Origin: JAPKZH01 sp963715635
GTDB taxonomy: Bacteria > Acidobacteriota > Aminicenantia > Aminicenantales > UBA4085
Assembly: GCA_963715635.1 (NCBI GenBank)
Contig: OY970261.1
Span: 620,001-684,000 of the forward strand
Direction: 5' to 3'
DNA length: 64,000 nt
Part shown: piece after piece, positions 1-8,117 of the stretch
Layout of the letters: every line of letters starts with the position of its first letter
How positions within the stretch are numbered: the stretch's first letter is position 1
Program-made: the position numbers and the translations under genes
Notes under the pieces: model-generated
Told to the model about the DNA's origin: nothing
The model's input: only the letters and a program-made list of their open reading frames with translations
The model's database searches: none

Positions 1-62
1 CGAGCCGGACCTTCAAGGGACATACGTCCAAGACCGCCAGACAGTTGAAGGTGGGCAAGTAA
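1..62 (+). CDS. rpsS: Ribosomal protein S19, C-terminal end (cut by window edge)
   Basis: Only the last 19 codons (from base 3) and the TAA stop are present. They read SRTFKGHTSKTARQLKVGK, with the basic R-T-F-K-G-H tail typical of S19, a 30S head protein that contacts S13 and 16S rRNA. The 5' part lies outside the window. It is followed one base later by rplV, the usual S10-operon order, which supports the identity. Confidence 0.85.
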   Translation, partial: SRTFKGHTSKTARQLKVGK

Positions 63-63
63 C

Positions 64-426
64 ATGGATACGAAGAATTATGCTTCACACGCAGCCACCC
101 GGCATGTCCGTGTCTCCGCCCGCAAATGCCGGCTGGTGGCGGACCTCATCCGAGATCGGTTCGTGGGAGAAGCCCTGACCATCCTCCACTTTTCGGAAAA
201 AAAGAAGCCCAGCTTGATCGTCGAAAAGACCCTCCGCTCGGCCATCGCCAATGCCCAACAGAAGGTGCCGAATGTCGACGTGGACAACCTCTCTATCGCT
301 AAAATCTTGATCAACCAGGGTCCCGCCTGGAAGCGGATCCGTCCGGCTCCCATGGGAAGGGCCCACAGGATCTTAAAACGGACGAGCCACGTCCATATCT
401 ATCTTGAAGAGAAAAAAGGGAGATAA
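64..426 (+). CDS. rplV: 50S ribosomal protein L22
   Basis: A 120-residue protein of normal L22 length. L22 binds 23S rRNA and sends a long beta-hairpin into the peptide exit tunnel. The conserved middle (VRVSARKCRLVADLIR) and the C-terminal hairpin (RAHRILKRTSHVHIYLEEK) are both visible. The ATG at 64 is one base after the rpsS stop, so translation is probably coupled. It sits between rpsS and rpsC as in nearly all bacteria. Confidence 0.97.
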   Translation: MDTKNYASHAATRHVRVSARKCRLVADLIRDRFVGEALTILHFSEKKKPSLIVEKTLRSAIANAQQKVPNVDVDNLSIAKILINQGPAWKRIRPAPMGRAHRILKRTSHVHIYLEEKKGR

Positions 427-429
427 TCA

Positions 430-1098
430 GTGGGACAGAAAACACATCCGCATGGTTTTAGATTGGGGTTCAATAAACAGTGGAGCTCCCGCTGGTTTTC
501 CAAGGGCACGGAGTACGGCCGCCTCATTCATGAGGACCTCCGAATGAAGAAGGCGATCAAGGAGAAGTACTTTCACGCCGGGATCTCGGAAGTGGCCATC
601 GAGCGCGTCGGGCCGAAGATCCGGGCCATCATCCACACGGCCAGGCCGGGAATCATCATCGGCCGCGGCGGCAAGGAGATCGAGAGCCTAAAAGGCTTCC
701 TCCAGCGGATCGCCCAGCGAGAGGTGTATGTAGATATCCGCGAGGTCGACAAGCCTGAGCTCAGTGCTATCCTGGTCGGCGAAGGCATTGCCTTACAGCT
801 CGAGAAACGGATCGCCTACCGGCGGGCCATGAGAAAGGCCGTCGAAATGGCGCTCAAAATGGGGGCCAAGGGCATCAAAGTCATGTGCTCCGGACGCCTG
901 GGCGGCGTGGAAATCGCCCGCTCCGAATGGTACCTGCGCGGCCGGCTTCCGCTCCAGACCCTGAGAGCGGACATCGACTACGGCTTAACCGAGGCCTTCA
1001 CGACCTACGGCCAGATCGGCATCAAGGTCTGGATTTATCGCGGCGACGTGGAGAAGCCCAAGATGACGTCCCAGACCGCTGAGGTCGAGGAGATCTAG
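430..1098 (+). CDS. rpsC: 30S ribosomal protein S3
   Basis: A 222-residue S3, which lines the mRNA entry channel of the 30S subunit. It begins MGQKTHPHGFRLG as S3 does, carries the KH RNA-binding GxxG motif (GRGG, about residues 78-81), and ends in the S3 C-terminal domain (ITYGL/GQIGIKVWIYRGD type). The start codon is GTG at 430, three bases after the rplV stop; no upstream ATG fits the family start. Confidence 0.97.
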   Translation: MGQKTHPHGFRLGFNKQWSSRWFSKGTEYGRLIHEDLRMKKAIKEKYFHAGISEVAIERVGPKIRAIIHTARPGIIIGRGGKEIESLKGFLQRIAQREVYVDIREVDKPELSAILVGEGIALQLEKRIAYRRAMRKAVEMALKMGAKGIKVMCSGRLGGVEIARSEWYLRGRLPLQTLRADIDYGLTEAFTTYGQIGIKVWIYRGDVEKPKMTSQTAEVEEI

Positions 1099-1100
1099 CT

Positions 1101-1523
1101 ATGTTGATGCCGAAGAAAGTCAAGTACAGGAAAACCCAAAGAGGCCGCATGCGGGGAAAGGCTGCGCGCGGTAACAGTCTTTCCTTTGGCGAATTCGGGC
1201 TTCAGGCCCTTGAGCCCTGCTGGATGACGGCCCGCCAGCTCGAGGCAGGCCGAATCACCATTACCCGGTTCGTCAAACGGCGCGGCAAGCTCTGGCTGCG
1301 GGCTTTCCCCTGGAAGCCCGTCACGAAAAAGCCCACGGAAGTCCGCATGGGAAAGGGCAAGGGCGACCCGGAATTTTGGGTGGATGTTATTCGGCCGGGC
1401 CGGATCATCTACGAGCTGGAAGGCGTCGAAGAAGACGTGGCCAAGGAAGCGATGCGACTGGCGGCCCATAAGCTGCCCATCAAGACGCGATTCGTGTCAC
1501 GTGATAATAGGGAACTCCGATGA
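1101..1523 (+). CDS. rplP: 50S ribosomal protein L16
   Basis: A 140-residue L16, which helps position tRNA at the A site and the peptidyl transferase centre. It starts MLMPKKVKYRKTQRGRMRG, the conserved L16 N-terminus, so the ATG at 1101 is preferred over the one at 1107. The core K-P-x-E-x-R-M-G-K-G-K-G motif is intact. Its stop overlaps the rpmC ATG by 4 nt. Confidence 0.97.
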   Translation: MLMPKKVKYRKTQRGRMRGKAARGNSLSFGEFGLQALEPCWMTARQLEAGRITITRFVKRRGKLWLRAFPWKPVTKKPTEVRMGKGKGDPEFWVDVIRPGRIIYELEGVEEDVAKEAMRLAAHKLPIKTRFVSRDNRELR

Positions 1524-1720
1524 AAACAAGTGAAATCCGGGATATGGACGCGGACGAACTGGTTCGCAAGCAAGCGGAACTCAAGGACCAGTTGTTCAAG
1601 CTCCGCTTTCAGCACGAGCTCGGCCAGCTGGAAAACTTCGCCAAGCTCAACACGATCAGAAAAGACATCGCCAGGATCGAGACGATCCTGCAGGAAATGC
1701 GCCGGAAGGCCAAGGTCTGA
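1520..1720 (+). CDS. rpmC: 50S ribosomal protein L29
   Basis: A 66-residue two-helix protein with the L29 pattern: MKTSEIRDMDADEL at the N-terminus, then LFKLRFQHELGQLEN and IRKDIARIETIL. L29 sits at the tunnel exit, where SRP and trigger factor dock. The start codon overlaps the rplP stop (ATGA), which points to translational coupling. Confidence 0.96.
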   Translation: MKTSEIRDMDADELVRKQAELKDQLFKLRFQHELGQLENFAKLNTIRKDIARIETILQEMRRKAKV

Positions 1721-1725
1721 AAAGG

Positions 1726-2040
1726 ATGGGCAGGGACATGGAAGAGAACAACGCACTCCAACGAAAAACGGCGAAAGTCGGAACGGTGATCGGCAAGAAG
1801 ATGAAGAAGACGGTCACGGTCCAGGTCGAGCGGAAAGTCAGGCATCCTTTGTATAAAAAGACCATCAAAAAACAAAAAACCTTTCTTGCTCATGACGAAT
1901 ACGAAAAGTGCAAGGTCGGGGATATGGTCCGGATCATCGAGACCCGGCCCATCAGCCGACGCAAGAAGTGGCGGGTAGTGGAGATCGTCGGCCTGTCGGC
2001 GCATGAGATCGAGAATGAGATCGGGGACAACAAACCATGA
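1726..2040 (+). CDS. rpsQ: 30S ribosomal protein S17
   Basis: An OB-fold S17 that binds 16S rRNA early in 30S assembly. The family core (GTVIGKKMKKTVTVQVER ... HPLYKK ... GDMVRIIETRPISRRKKWRV) is complete. At 104 residues it is longer than the usual 80-90, with about 10-14 extra N-terminal residues and a short acidic tail. The ATG at 1726 follows an AAGGA; the ATG at 1738 is an alternative start that would shorten the leader. Its end overlaps rplN by 4 nt. Confidence 0.95.
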   Translation: MGRDMEENNALQRKTAKVGTVIGKKMKKTVTVQVERKVRHPLYKKTIKKQKTFLAHDEYEKCKVGDMVRIIETRPISRRKKWRVVEIVGLSAHEIENEIGDNKP

Positions 2041-2405
2041 TTCAACAGTACACGATGCTCAAGGTTGCGGATAATTCCGGGGCCCGGAGGATCCGCTGTA
2101 TCACGCCCCTGGGCGGAGGCGTCGGCCTGGTCTGCTCGATCGGGGACGTCATCTCGGCCAATGTCAGGGAGGCCGACCCCGAAAGCAAGATCCCCAAGGG
2201 GAAGGTGGTTCGCGCCGTGGTGGTGCGGGCGCGGAAGGAGGTCCGGCGGAAAGACGGCTCCTACATCCGCTTTGACGATAACGCCGCCGTGATCATCGAC
2301 AAGGCCGGCGAGCCCGTGGGAACCCGCGTCTTCGGCCCCGTCGGCCGGGAGCTTCGGGAGAAGAAGTTCATGAAGATCGTCTCGCTGGCGCCGGAGGTTT
2401 TGTGA
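2037..2405 (+). CDS. rplN: 50S ribosomal protein L14
   Basis: A 122-residue L14, the standard length. It opens MIQQYTMLKVADNSGARR and contains the GDVISANVREA and VVVRARKEVRRKDGSYIRFDDN blocks. L14 forms the B8 inter-subunit bridge and is the docking site of RsfS. The start overlaps the rpsQ stop and the stop overlaps the rplX start. Confidence 0.97.
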   Translation: MIQQYTMLKVADNSGARRIRCITPLGGGVGLVCSIGDVISANVREADPESKIPKGKVVRAVVVRARKEVRRKDGSYIRFDDNAAVIIDKAGEPVGTRVFGPVGRELREKKFMKIVSLAPEVL

Positions 2406-2731
2406 TGAGCAAGATGTCGATAAGAAAAAACGATATCGTCATCGTCAAGCAGGGCAAGGACAAGGGGAAGACGGGGAAGGTCCTGAAAGTCTTGCCGGAC
2501 AAGGGGCGGGTGATCGTGGAGAGGATCAATTTCGTCAAGGAGTTTATCCGGCCCGACCGCAGCAAGAACATCCAGGGCGGCATCATGGAAAAAGAGGCCC
2601 CCATCCCGGTATCCCGGCTCATGCTGTACTGTGACGAATGCGAGCTGGGCGTCCGGGTGAGGACCAAACGCCTCGACGACGGAAGCCGGGTCCGCGTCTG
2701 CCCCAAGTGCGAAATCAGTCTCGACAAGTAG
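2402..2731 (+). CDS. rplX: 50S ribosomal protein L24 (with CxxC pairs)
   Basis: A 109-residue L24, an assembly-initiating 23S rRNA binder. A KOW motif lies near the N-terminus (IVIVKQGKDKGKTGKVLKV). The C-terminal half carries two cysteine pairs (CDEC and CPKC), as in many bacterial L24 proteins, suggesting a bound zinc. Start is GTG at 2402, overlapping the rplN stop; ATG at 2405 is also possible. Confidence 0.96.
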   Translation: MMSKMSIRKNDIVIVKQGKDKGKTGKVLKVLPDKGRVIVERINFVKEFIRPDRSKNIQGGIMEKEAPIPVSRLMLYCDECELGVRVRTKRLDDGSRVRVCPKCEISLDK

Positions 2732-2747
2732 GAGTGAGGAACGACCG

Positions 2748-3293
2748 ATGAGCCGACTTTATGAAAAATATAAAAAGGAAATCGTCCCGGAGATCGAGAA
2801 GGAATTCGACATTTCCAACATGATGGCCGTTCCCCGCCTGGAAAAAATTATCATCAACGTTGGCGTCGGAGAGGCTATCCAGAATGCCAAGGTCCTCGAT
2901 TCGGCCAAGGCCGAGCTGAGCCTGATCACGGGCCAGATGCCCGTCGTTTCCAGGGCCAAGAAGTCCATCTCCGCTTTCAAGCTGCGCAAGGGCCAGGCCA
3001 TCGCCTGCTACGTGACCCTGCGCGGCCGGAGGATGTACGAGTTTTTCGACCGCCTGGTCAACATCGTCCTCCCCCGCGTCCGCGACTTCCGCGGCGTCTC
3101 GCCCAAGGCGTTCGACGGGCGGGGCAACTACACCATGGGCGTCAAGGACCAGCTGGTGTTCCCGGAGATCGATTATACCAAAGTGGAAAAATCAAGGGGC
3201 ATGAATATCACTGTCGTCACGTCCGCGCGGACGAACGAAGAGGCCTTTGCCCTATTGAAAAAACTGGGCATGCCTTTCCGAGAGTCATTATAA
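2748..3293 (+). CDS. rplE: 50S ribosomal protein L5
   Basis: A 181-residue L5 that binds 5S rRNA and contacts the P-site tRNA. Recognisable blocks are VPRLEKIIINVGVGEA, the LSLITGQMPVVSRAKKSI region, and the C-terminal GMNITVVTSARTNEEAFALL. A GGAGTGAGGAACG stretch before the ATG provides the ribosome binding site. It is part of the spc block. Confidence 0.97.
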   Translation: MSRLYEKYKKEIVPEIEKEFDISNMMAVPRLEKIIINVGVGEAIQNAKVLDSAKAELSLITGQMPVVSRAKKSISAFKLRKGQAIACYVTLRGRRMYEFFDRLVNIVLPRVRDFRGVSPKAFDGRGNYTMGVKDQLVFPEIDYTKVEKSRGMNITVVTSARTNEEAFALLKKLGMPFRESL

Positions 3294-3305
3294 AGAGAGG
3301 GTACC

Positions 3306-3491
3306 GTGTCAACAACATCGGCTTTTGCCAAATACCTGAAAAAACCCAAGTATGCCATCCGAACCCGGCGCCGCTGCCGCATTTGCGGCCGTTCCCGGGG
3401 CTACTACCGGAAATTCGACATGTGCCGTTTGTGCTTCCGGGAGCTTGCCCTCAAAGGAGAGATTCCCGGGATCGTCAAGGCATCGTGGTAA
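3306..3491 (+). CDS. rpsZ: 30S ribosomal protein S14, zinc type
   Basis: A 61-residue short S14 with the zinc-binding pattern C-R-I-C ... C-R-L-C, i.e. the C+ form. The Zur-regulated C- form is about 100 residues and lacks these cysteines. The start is GTG (3306) after AGAGAGGG. It occupies the standard place between rplE and rpsH. Confidence 0.96.
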   Translation: MSTTSAFAKYLKKPKYAIRTRRRCRICGRSRGYYRKFDMCRLCFRELALKGEIPGIVKASW

Positions 3492-3512
3492 TGTGTGGGA
3501 AAGGATGAGACC

Positions 3513-3911
3513 ATGAGTGTAACGGATCCCATTGCGGATATGCTAACCCGGATGCGGAATGCATCGCTCATCAAGAGGAAGGAAGTCAGCATGCCCTCCT
3601 CCAAAATGAAGGTGGAGATCGCCAAGATTCTGAAAGAAGAGGGGTTCATCAAGAACTTCAAGGTTATTGACGACAATAAACAGGGGATCTTGAACATTAC
3701 CTTGAAATACAGCGAAGCGAACCAGAGCGTCATCACAGGCACGCGCCGCGTGAGCAAGCCCGGCTGCCGCATCTACTGCGCCCGGGAAGCCGTCCCCAAG
3801 GTCCTGGATGGACTGGGCATCGCCATCATCTCCACGTCGAAGGGGATGGCCACCGGGAAGAAGTGCGAGGAGCTGGGCCTCGGCGGAGAAGTCCTATGCT
3901 ATATCTGGTAA
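3513..3911 (+). CDS. rpsH: 30S ribosomal protein S8
   Basis: S8 of 132 residues, a central 16S rRNA binder that also represses the spc operon in E. coli. The frame is open from a GTG at 3495, but the ATG at 3513 gives the family start MSVTDPIADMLTRMRNA and has GAAAGGA just upstream, so it is chosen. The C-terminus (ISTSKGMATGKKCEELGLGG) has the conserved STSKG motif. Confidence 0.96.
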   Translation: MSVTDPIADMLTRMRNASLIKRKEVSMPSSKMKVEIAKILKEEGFIKNFKVIDDNKQGILNITLKYSEANQSVITGTRRVSKPGCRIYCAREAVPKVLDGLGIAIISTSKGMATGKKCEELGLGGEVLCYIW

Positions 3912-3937
3912 GTCTCAAACAAGAGAGGTCCTAAGCC

Positions 3938-4483
3938 ATGTCAAGAGTTGGAAAACGACCGATCGTGTTGCCCGAAGGCGTGAAGGTCAATATTTTGCCC
4001 GATAAGGTCGAGTTCGAGGGCAAGAAGGGGAAGCTCGTTTCCCCGCTATGTCAGGGCATCCAAGCCCGGACCGAGGACAGGAAGCTCATTCTCACCCGGG
4101 CCGACGATTCCAAGCAGCAGAAGGCCTTTCACGGCTTGTGCCGGTCTCTGGCCTTTAACGCGGCCATCGGCGTTTCGTCGGGCTTTGCCAAGCAGCTGGA
4201 AATCGTGGGCGTCGGGTACAGGGCCAAGCTCGACAAAGACAAGCTGGAGCTCAGCCTCGGGTATTCCAAGCCCGTTCTGTTTCCGATCCCCAAGGACATC
4301 GAGATCGTCCTGGAAAAGCCGACGCTCATCACCGTCAAGGGCATCGATAAGCAGCGGGTGGGCAAAGTGGCGGACGAGATCAAGCGCTTCCGCAAGCCCG
4401 ACCCGTACAAGCTGAAAGGGATACGCTATTTAGGCGAACGCTTGATTAAGAAAGAACGGAAAGCGGGGGTTACCGGTGCTTAA
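3938..4483 (+). CDS. rplF: 50S ribosomal protein L6
   Basis: A 181-residue L6 with two homologous alpha-beta domains. It starts MSRVGKRPIVLPEGVKV, and the second domain ends in the conserved RKPDPYKLKGIRYLGE motif. L6 lies near the factor-binding site of the 50S subunit. Its last bases overlap the GTG start of rplR. Confidence 0.97.
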   Translation: MSRVGKRPIVLPEGVKVNILPDKVEFEGKKGKLVSPLCQGIQARTEDRKLILTRADDSKQQKAFHGLCRSLAFNAAIGVSSGFAKQLEIVGVGYRAKLDKDKLELSLGYSKPVLFPIPKDIEIVLEKPTLITVKGIDKQRVGKVADEIKRFRKPDPYKLKGIRYLGERLIKKERKAGVTGA

Positions 4484-4850
4484 AGATAAAGCCAAAACCA
4501 GAGACGAAACCAAGGTCCGCATTCGGCGGAGGATCCGGAGAAAGCTTAGGGGGACCGCCGAACGGCCGAGAGTGTATGTCTTCAAGAGCAACCGCTATAT
4601 CTACACCCAGGCCGTCAATGATGAGAACGGGTCGGTCCTGGCGGCCGCCTCCACGCTCGAGAAGGACTTTAAAGCGGACCACAAGAATTTCAAGAACGTG
4701 GGCAGCTGCGAGAAACTGGGCGCCTTGATGGCCCAGCGGCTGAAAGTAAAAAAGATCGGGCAGATCGTTTTTGACCGCGGCGTCTATCCCTATCACGGCC
4801 GGATCAAGGCGCTGGCGGAAGCGATGAGGAAAGGCGGGCTGGATTTTTAG
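4476..4850 (+). CDS. rplR: 50S ribosomal protein L18
   Basis: A 124-residue 5S rRNA-binding protein. The core motifs RPRVYVFKSNRYIYTQAV, the AAASTLEKD region and FDRGVYPYHGRIKALAEAMRKGGLDF at the C-terminus identify it. The start is GTG at 4476, inside the end of rplF (8-nt overlap). Confidence 0.96.
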   Translation: MLKDKAKTRDETKVRIRRRIRRKLRGTAERPRVYVFKSNRYIYTQAVNDENGSVLAAASTLEKDFKADHKNFKNVGSCEKLGALMAQRLKVKKIGQIVFDRGVYPYHGRIKALAEAMRKGGLDF

Positions 4851-4881
4851 CCCGGGACGAGGGACGTCTGGAGGAGGACAC

Positions 4882-5421
4882 ATGGAAAACGAAGAAGAAA
4901 AGGCCGAAGAGACAGAACAGCGGCCGCTGACGATCGACGAGCTGGCCGAGCTCAAGGACCAGGTGATCAACATCCGAAGAGTGTCCAAAGTCGTCAAGGG
5001 CGGCAAAAACCTCAGCTTTTCCGCACTCGTAGCGGTCGGTAATAAACGGGGCGTGGTTGGGATCGGCAAGGGGAAAGCGCGAGAGGTGCCTGCGGCGATC
5101 GTAAAGGCCGTTGAAAACGCCAAGAAAAAGCTTGTCCGGGTTTACCTGACGGATACGACCATCGCCCATTTTGTCAAGGGCGAAGCCGGGGCCGGCGAAG
5201 TCATCCTACGGCCGGCCTCCAAAGGGACGGGAGTCATCGCCGGCGGCGCCGTGCGCGTCATCATGGAACTGGCCGGCATCAAGGATATTCTCACGAAGTC
5301 GCTGCGCAGCAGCAATCCCATCAGCGTGGCCAATGCCACACTGGATGCCCTGAAGAAAATCAAAGATCCCGGCCATGTCTCGAAAGAGCGAGGGAAGGCA
5401 AAGGGGACAGTATGGCAGTAA
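4882..5421 (+). CDS. rpsE: 30S ribosomal protein S5
   Basis: A 179-residue S5, important for decoding fidelity and mRNA unwinding. An acidic N-terminal extension of about 28 residues (MENEEEKAEETEQ...) precedes the conserved VINIRRVSKVVKGGKNLSF and the GIGKGKAREVPAAI motif. GGAGGA lies 7-12 bases before the ATG. The stop overlaps the rpmD start by 10 nt. Confidence 0.96.
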   Translation: MENEEEKAEETEQRPLTIDELAELKDQVINIRRVSKVVKGGKNLSFSALVAVGNKRGVVGIGKGKAREVPAAIVKAVENAKKKLVRVYLTDTTIAHFVKGEAGAGEVILRPASKGTGVIAGGAVRVIMELAGIKDILTKSLRSSNPISVANATLDALKKIKDPGHVSKERGKAKGTVWQ

Positions 5422-5624
5422 AAGACAGGAAAGACAAAGGAGAATTGAGGATTAAGCTCGTTCGCAGCCTGATCGGCTACCCGAAAAATCAGAGGGAAGT
5501 CGCCAAAGGCCTGGGTCTGCGGAAGCTGCAGTCGGAAGTCATCCGGAAAAATTCCCCGGAAATCTGGGGGATGATCCGCAAAATCCCTCATTTGCTCAAA
5601 GTGGAGGTCATGGAGAAAAAATGA
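5412..5624 (+). CDS. rpmD: 50S ribosomal protein L30
   Basis: A 70-residue L30. The family pattern LRIKLVRSLIGYPKNQREVAKGLGLRKL is plain. The ATG at 5412 lies inside the end of rpsE and the stop overlaps the rplO ATG by 4 nt, so three genes are likely coupled in translation. Confidence 0.95.
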   Translation: MAVKDRKDKGELRIKLVRSLIGYPKNQREVAKGLGLRKLQSEVIRKNSPEIWGMIRKIPHLLKVEVMEKK

Positions 5625-6064
5625 ATCTCAGCAATCTGCGCCCTGCAAAAGGTTCCCGGAGAGATGATAAGAGGGTTGGCCGGGGCCCCGGGTCCGGCCG
5701 TGGAAAGACCTCCGGTCGCGGCCACAAAGGCCAGCTGGCAGGCGCCGGTTATTCCCGCAAGCGGGGATTCGAAGGCGGCCAGATGCCCCTCCACCGGAGG
5801 CTTCCCAAGCGCGGCTTCAACAATATTTTCCGAACGACCTACACGGAAGTGAACGTCGACCGCCTGGAGAAGATCAAGAAAGACGAAGTGAACCTGAAAG
5901 ACATGATCGCGGCCGGCCTGGTCAAAAAGGAATGGGAACGGGTCAAGATTTTGGGACGAGGGGCTATGGCCTCGGCCAAAACCGTATACGCCCACAAGTT
6001 TTCTCAATCCGCCAAGACGAAGATTGAGGAAGCCGGCGGGAAAGCTCTGATCATCGGAAGTTAA
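5621..6064 (+). CDS. rplO: 50S ribosomal protein L15
   Basis: A 147-residue L15. The glycine- and arginine-rich N-terminal extension (GRGPGSGRGKTSGRGHKG) that threads into 23S rRNA is clear, as is the PLHRRLPKRGF motif. Located directly before secY as in most bacteria. Confidence 0.97.
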   Translation: MNLSNLRPAKGSRRDDKRVGRGPGSGRGKTSGRGHKGQLAGAGYSRKRGFEGGQMPLHRRLPKRGFNNIFRTTYTEVNVDRLEKIKKDEVNLKDMIAAGLVKKEWERVKILGRGAMASAKTVYAHKFSQSAKTKIEEAGGKALIIGS

Positions 6065-6066
6065 AA

Positions 6067-7449
6067 ATGCTAGACAGCATCAAAAACATTTTCAGCATTC
6101 CCGAGCTTCGAAGAAGAGTCATTTTTACCCTCCTCCTGCTGGCCGTCTACCGGGCCGGCGGCCAGATTCCCAATCCCGGGATCAGCTCCACAGCCCTGGC
6201 CGAGTTCTGGCAGGCCCAGAGGGGCACTATCCTGGGCTTTATTGACTTGTTCTCCGGCCGTTACATGTCGAAGATGACGATATTCGCCCTCGGCATTATG
6301 CCCTATATCAGCTCATCGATCATCCTTCAGCTGCTCCAGGTCGTCTGGCCTTATCTGGAGCGGCTGTCCAAAGAGGGCGAGCTCGGGCGGAAAAAAATAA
6401 CTCAATATACGCGCTACGGGACTATCCTGATTTGCGTCATCCAGGCCTGGGGCATCGCTCTGTTTCTGCAAAGCTTGAAAAGCCCCGGCGGCGCACGTAT
6501 CGTGCCGTTTCCAGGGCTCCCATTCCAGCTGCTGACCGTGCTGACCCTGACGACGGGGACGGTCTTTGTCATGTGGCTGGGCGAACAAATCTCGGAGCGG
6601 GGCATCGGGAACGGAATTTCCCTGATCATTTTCGCCGGGATCGTCGCCCGATTCCCGGCGGGACTGAGCAGCGTTGTTTCCGGACTGAAGACCGGCAGTT
6701 GGGATCCCATCAAGCTCATTGTCCTTGGCGCGATGATGCTGGTCGTCATCGCCTTCATCGTCTTCGTCGAACGAGGACAGAGGCGGATCCCTGTCTCGTA
6801 CGCCAAACGTGTGGTCGGTCGCAAGGTCTATGGGGGCCAGAGCACGCATCTTCCCCTCAGAGTCAACACCGGCGGTGTTATCCCCATCATCTTTGCCGCT
6901 TCCATTATCACCATCCCGGCGACGATCGCCCAGATGATCAAAGTTCCAGTCTTCCAGTCCCTCTCCAACGCGTTCCGCATCGGCATGCCGCTGTATAATC
7001 TTTTATATATCGCTGCCATCATCTTTTTCACCTATTTTTATGTCTCGATCATCTTCAACCCGACGGACGTAGCGGACAACCTGCGCAAATACGGAGGATT
7101 TATCCCCGGGATCAGGCCGGGCAAAAACACTTCGGATCATATTGACTCGATCCTGTCGCGGATTACGCTGGTCGGAGCCATCTATCTGGCGGCGATCGCC
7201 ATCCTGCCGGAATTCCTGACGACAGGGTTCAAAGTCCAGTACCTGCCGTTCATCGGCAACTTCCTTGAAACCAACATGCCTAAATGGTTCACCCAGGGCT
7301 TGAACGTCGATTTCTATTTCGGCGGCACATCGATCCTGATCGTCGTCGGCGTGGCCATGGACACCCTGCAGCAGATCGAAGCGCAGCTTGTCATGCGGCA
7401 CTATGACGGGTTCATGCGGCGGGGCCGAATCAAGGGGAGACGCGGATGA
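6067..7449 (+). CDS. secY: Protein translocase subunit SecY
   Basis: The central pore of the Sec translocon in the inner membrane, 460 residues with about ten hydrophobic segments. Family markers include the N-terminal PELRRRVIFTLLLLAVYRAGGQIPNPG-type start, GIGNGISLIIFAGI, and the cytosolic loop RKYGGFIPGIRPGK. The ATG follows the rplO stop after 2 nt and the stop overlaps adk by 4 nt, so membrane export and nucleotide kinase genes share the transcript. Confidence 0.97.
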   Translation: MLDSIKNIFSIPELRRRVIFTLLLLAVYRAGGQIPNPGISSTALAEFWQAQRGTILGFIDLFSGRYMSKMTIFALGIMPYISSSIILQLLQVVWPYLERLSKEGELGRKKITQYTRYGTILICVIQAWGIALFLQSLKSPGGARIVPFPGLPFQLLTVLTLTTGTVFVMWLGEQISERGIGNGISLIIFAGIVARFPAGLSSVVSGLKTGSWDPIKLIVLGAMMLVVIAFIVFVERGQRRIPVSYAKRVVGRKVYGGQSTHLPLRVNTGGVIPIIFAASIITIPATIAQMIKVPVFQSLSNAFRIGMPLYNLLYIAAIIFFTYFYVSIIFNPTDVADNLRKYGGFIPGIRPGKNTSDHIDSILSRITLVGAIYLAAIAILPEFLTTGFKVQYLPFIGNFLETNMPKWFTQGLNVDFYFGGTSILIVVGVAMDTLQQIEAQLVMRHYDGFMRRGRIKGRRG

Positions 7450-8117
7450 GGATCATTCTGCTCGGCGCGCCCGGCAGCGGAAAGGGAACCCAGGGCGACC
7501 TGCTCACGGAGAAATACAGCTTCCCCAGGATTTCTACGGGGGACCTTCTCCGTCAGGCCGTCCGGGAGCGGACCGCGCTAGGGAAAGAAGCCGAGGCCCT
7601 GATGCAGAAGGGGCTCCTGGTCAGCGATGGGATCGTTGAGGGCATGGTCAGGGAAAGAATTTCGAGCCCCGACTGCCGCGAAGGGTATATCCTAGACGGC
7701 TTTCCGAGAAATATCCCCCAGGCTCAGGCGTTGGAAAAGATGGACGGAAAGCGGCCAGAAGTCGTGATCGGCATCGAAGTCCGGTCTCAGGTTCTGGTCA
7801 AACGTCTCAGCCAAAGATGGATCTGTCCAAAATGCCAGGCCGTCTATAATATCAATGTCCACGCGCCCCAGGAAAAGGGGCGCTGCGATGCCTGCTCTTC
7901 CTCTCTTGTCCAGAGGATGGATGACCGGCCCGAGGTCATCCGGGAACGGATCAAGGTTTATCAGGAGCAGACCGAAAAGCTCATTCAATACTATCGAGAG
8001 AAAAAAACCTACCGTGCGGTGAACGGCGTAGGCCAGCCGGAGGCGATCTTTAAAGAAATTTCGCAGATTTTAGACATGGAATTGGCCACGCTCCGGGAGG
8101 CGCGGGTCCGGCCATGA
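7446..8117 (+). CDS. adk: Adenylate kinase, zinc-LID type
   Basis: A 223-residue enzyme interconverting ATP + AMP and 2 ADP in the cytosol. The P-loop GAPGSGKGT is at about residues 7-15, and DGFPRN (AMP site) follows. The LID domain carries a CPKC ... CDAC quartet at about residues 127-157, the zinc-stabilised form found in Gram-positives and many others. It lies between secY and map with 4-nt overlaps on both sides. Confidence 0.97.
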   Translation: MRIILLGAPGSGKGTQGDLLTEKYSFPRISTGDLLRQAVRERTALGKEAEALMQKGLLVSDGIVEGMVRERISSPDCREGYILDGFPRNIPQAQALEKMDGKRPEVVIGIEVRSQVLVKRLSQRWICPKCQAVYNINVHAPQEKGRCDACSSSLVQRMDDRPEVIRERIKVYQEQTEKLIQYYREKKTYRAVNGVGQPEAIFKEISQILDMELATLREARVRP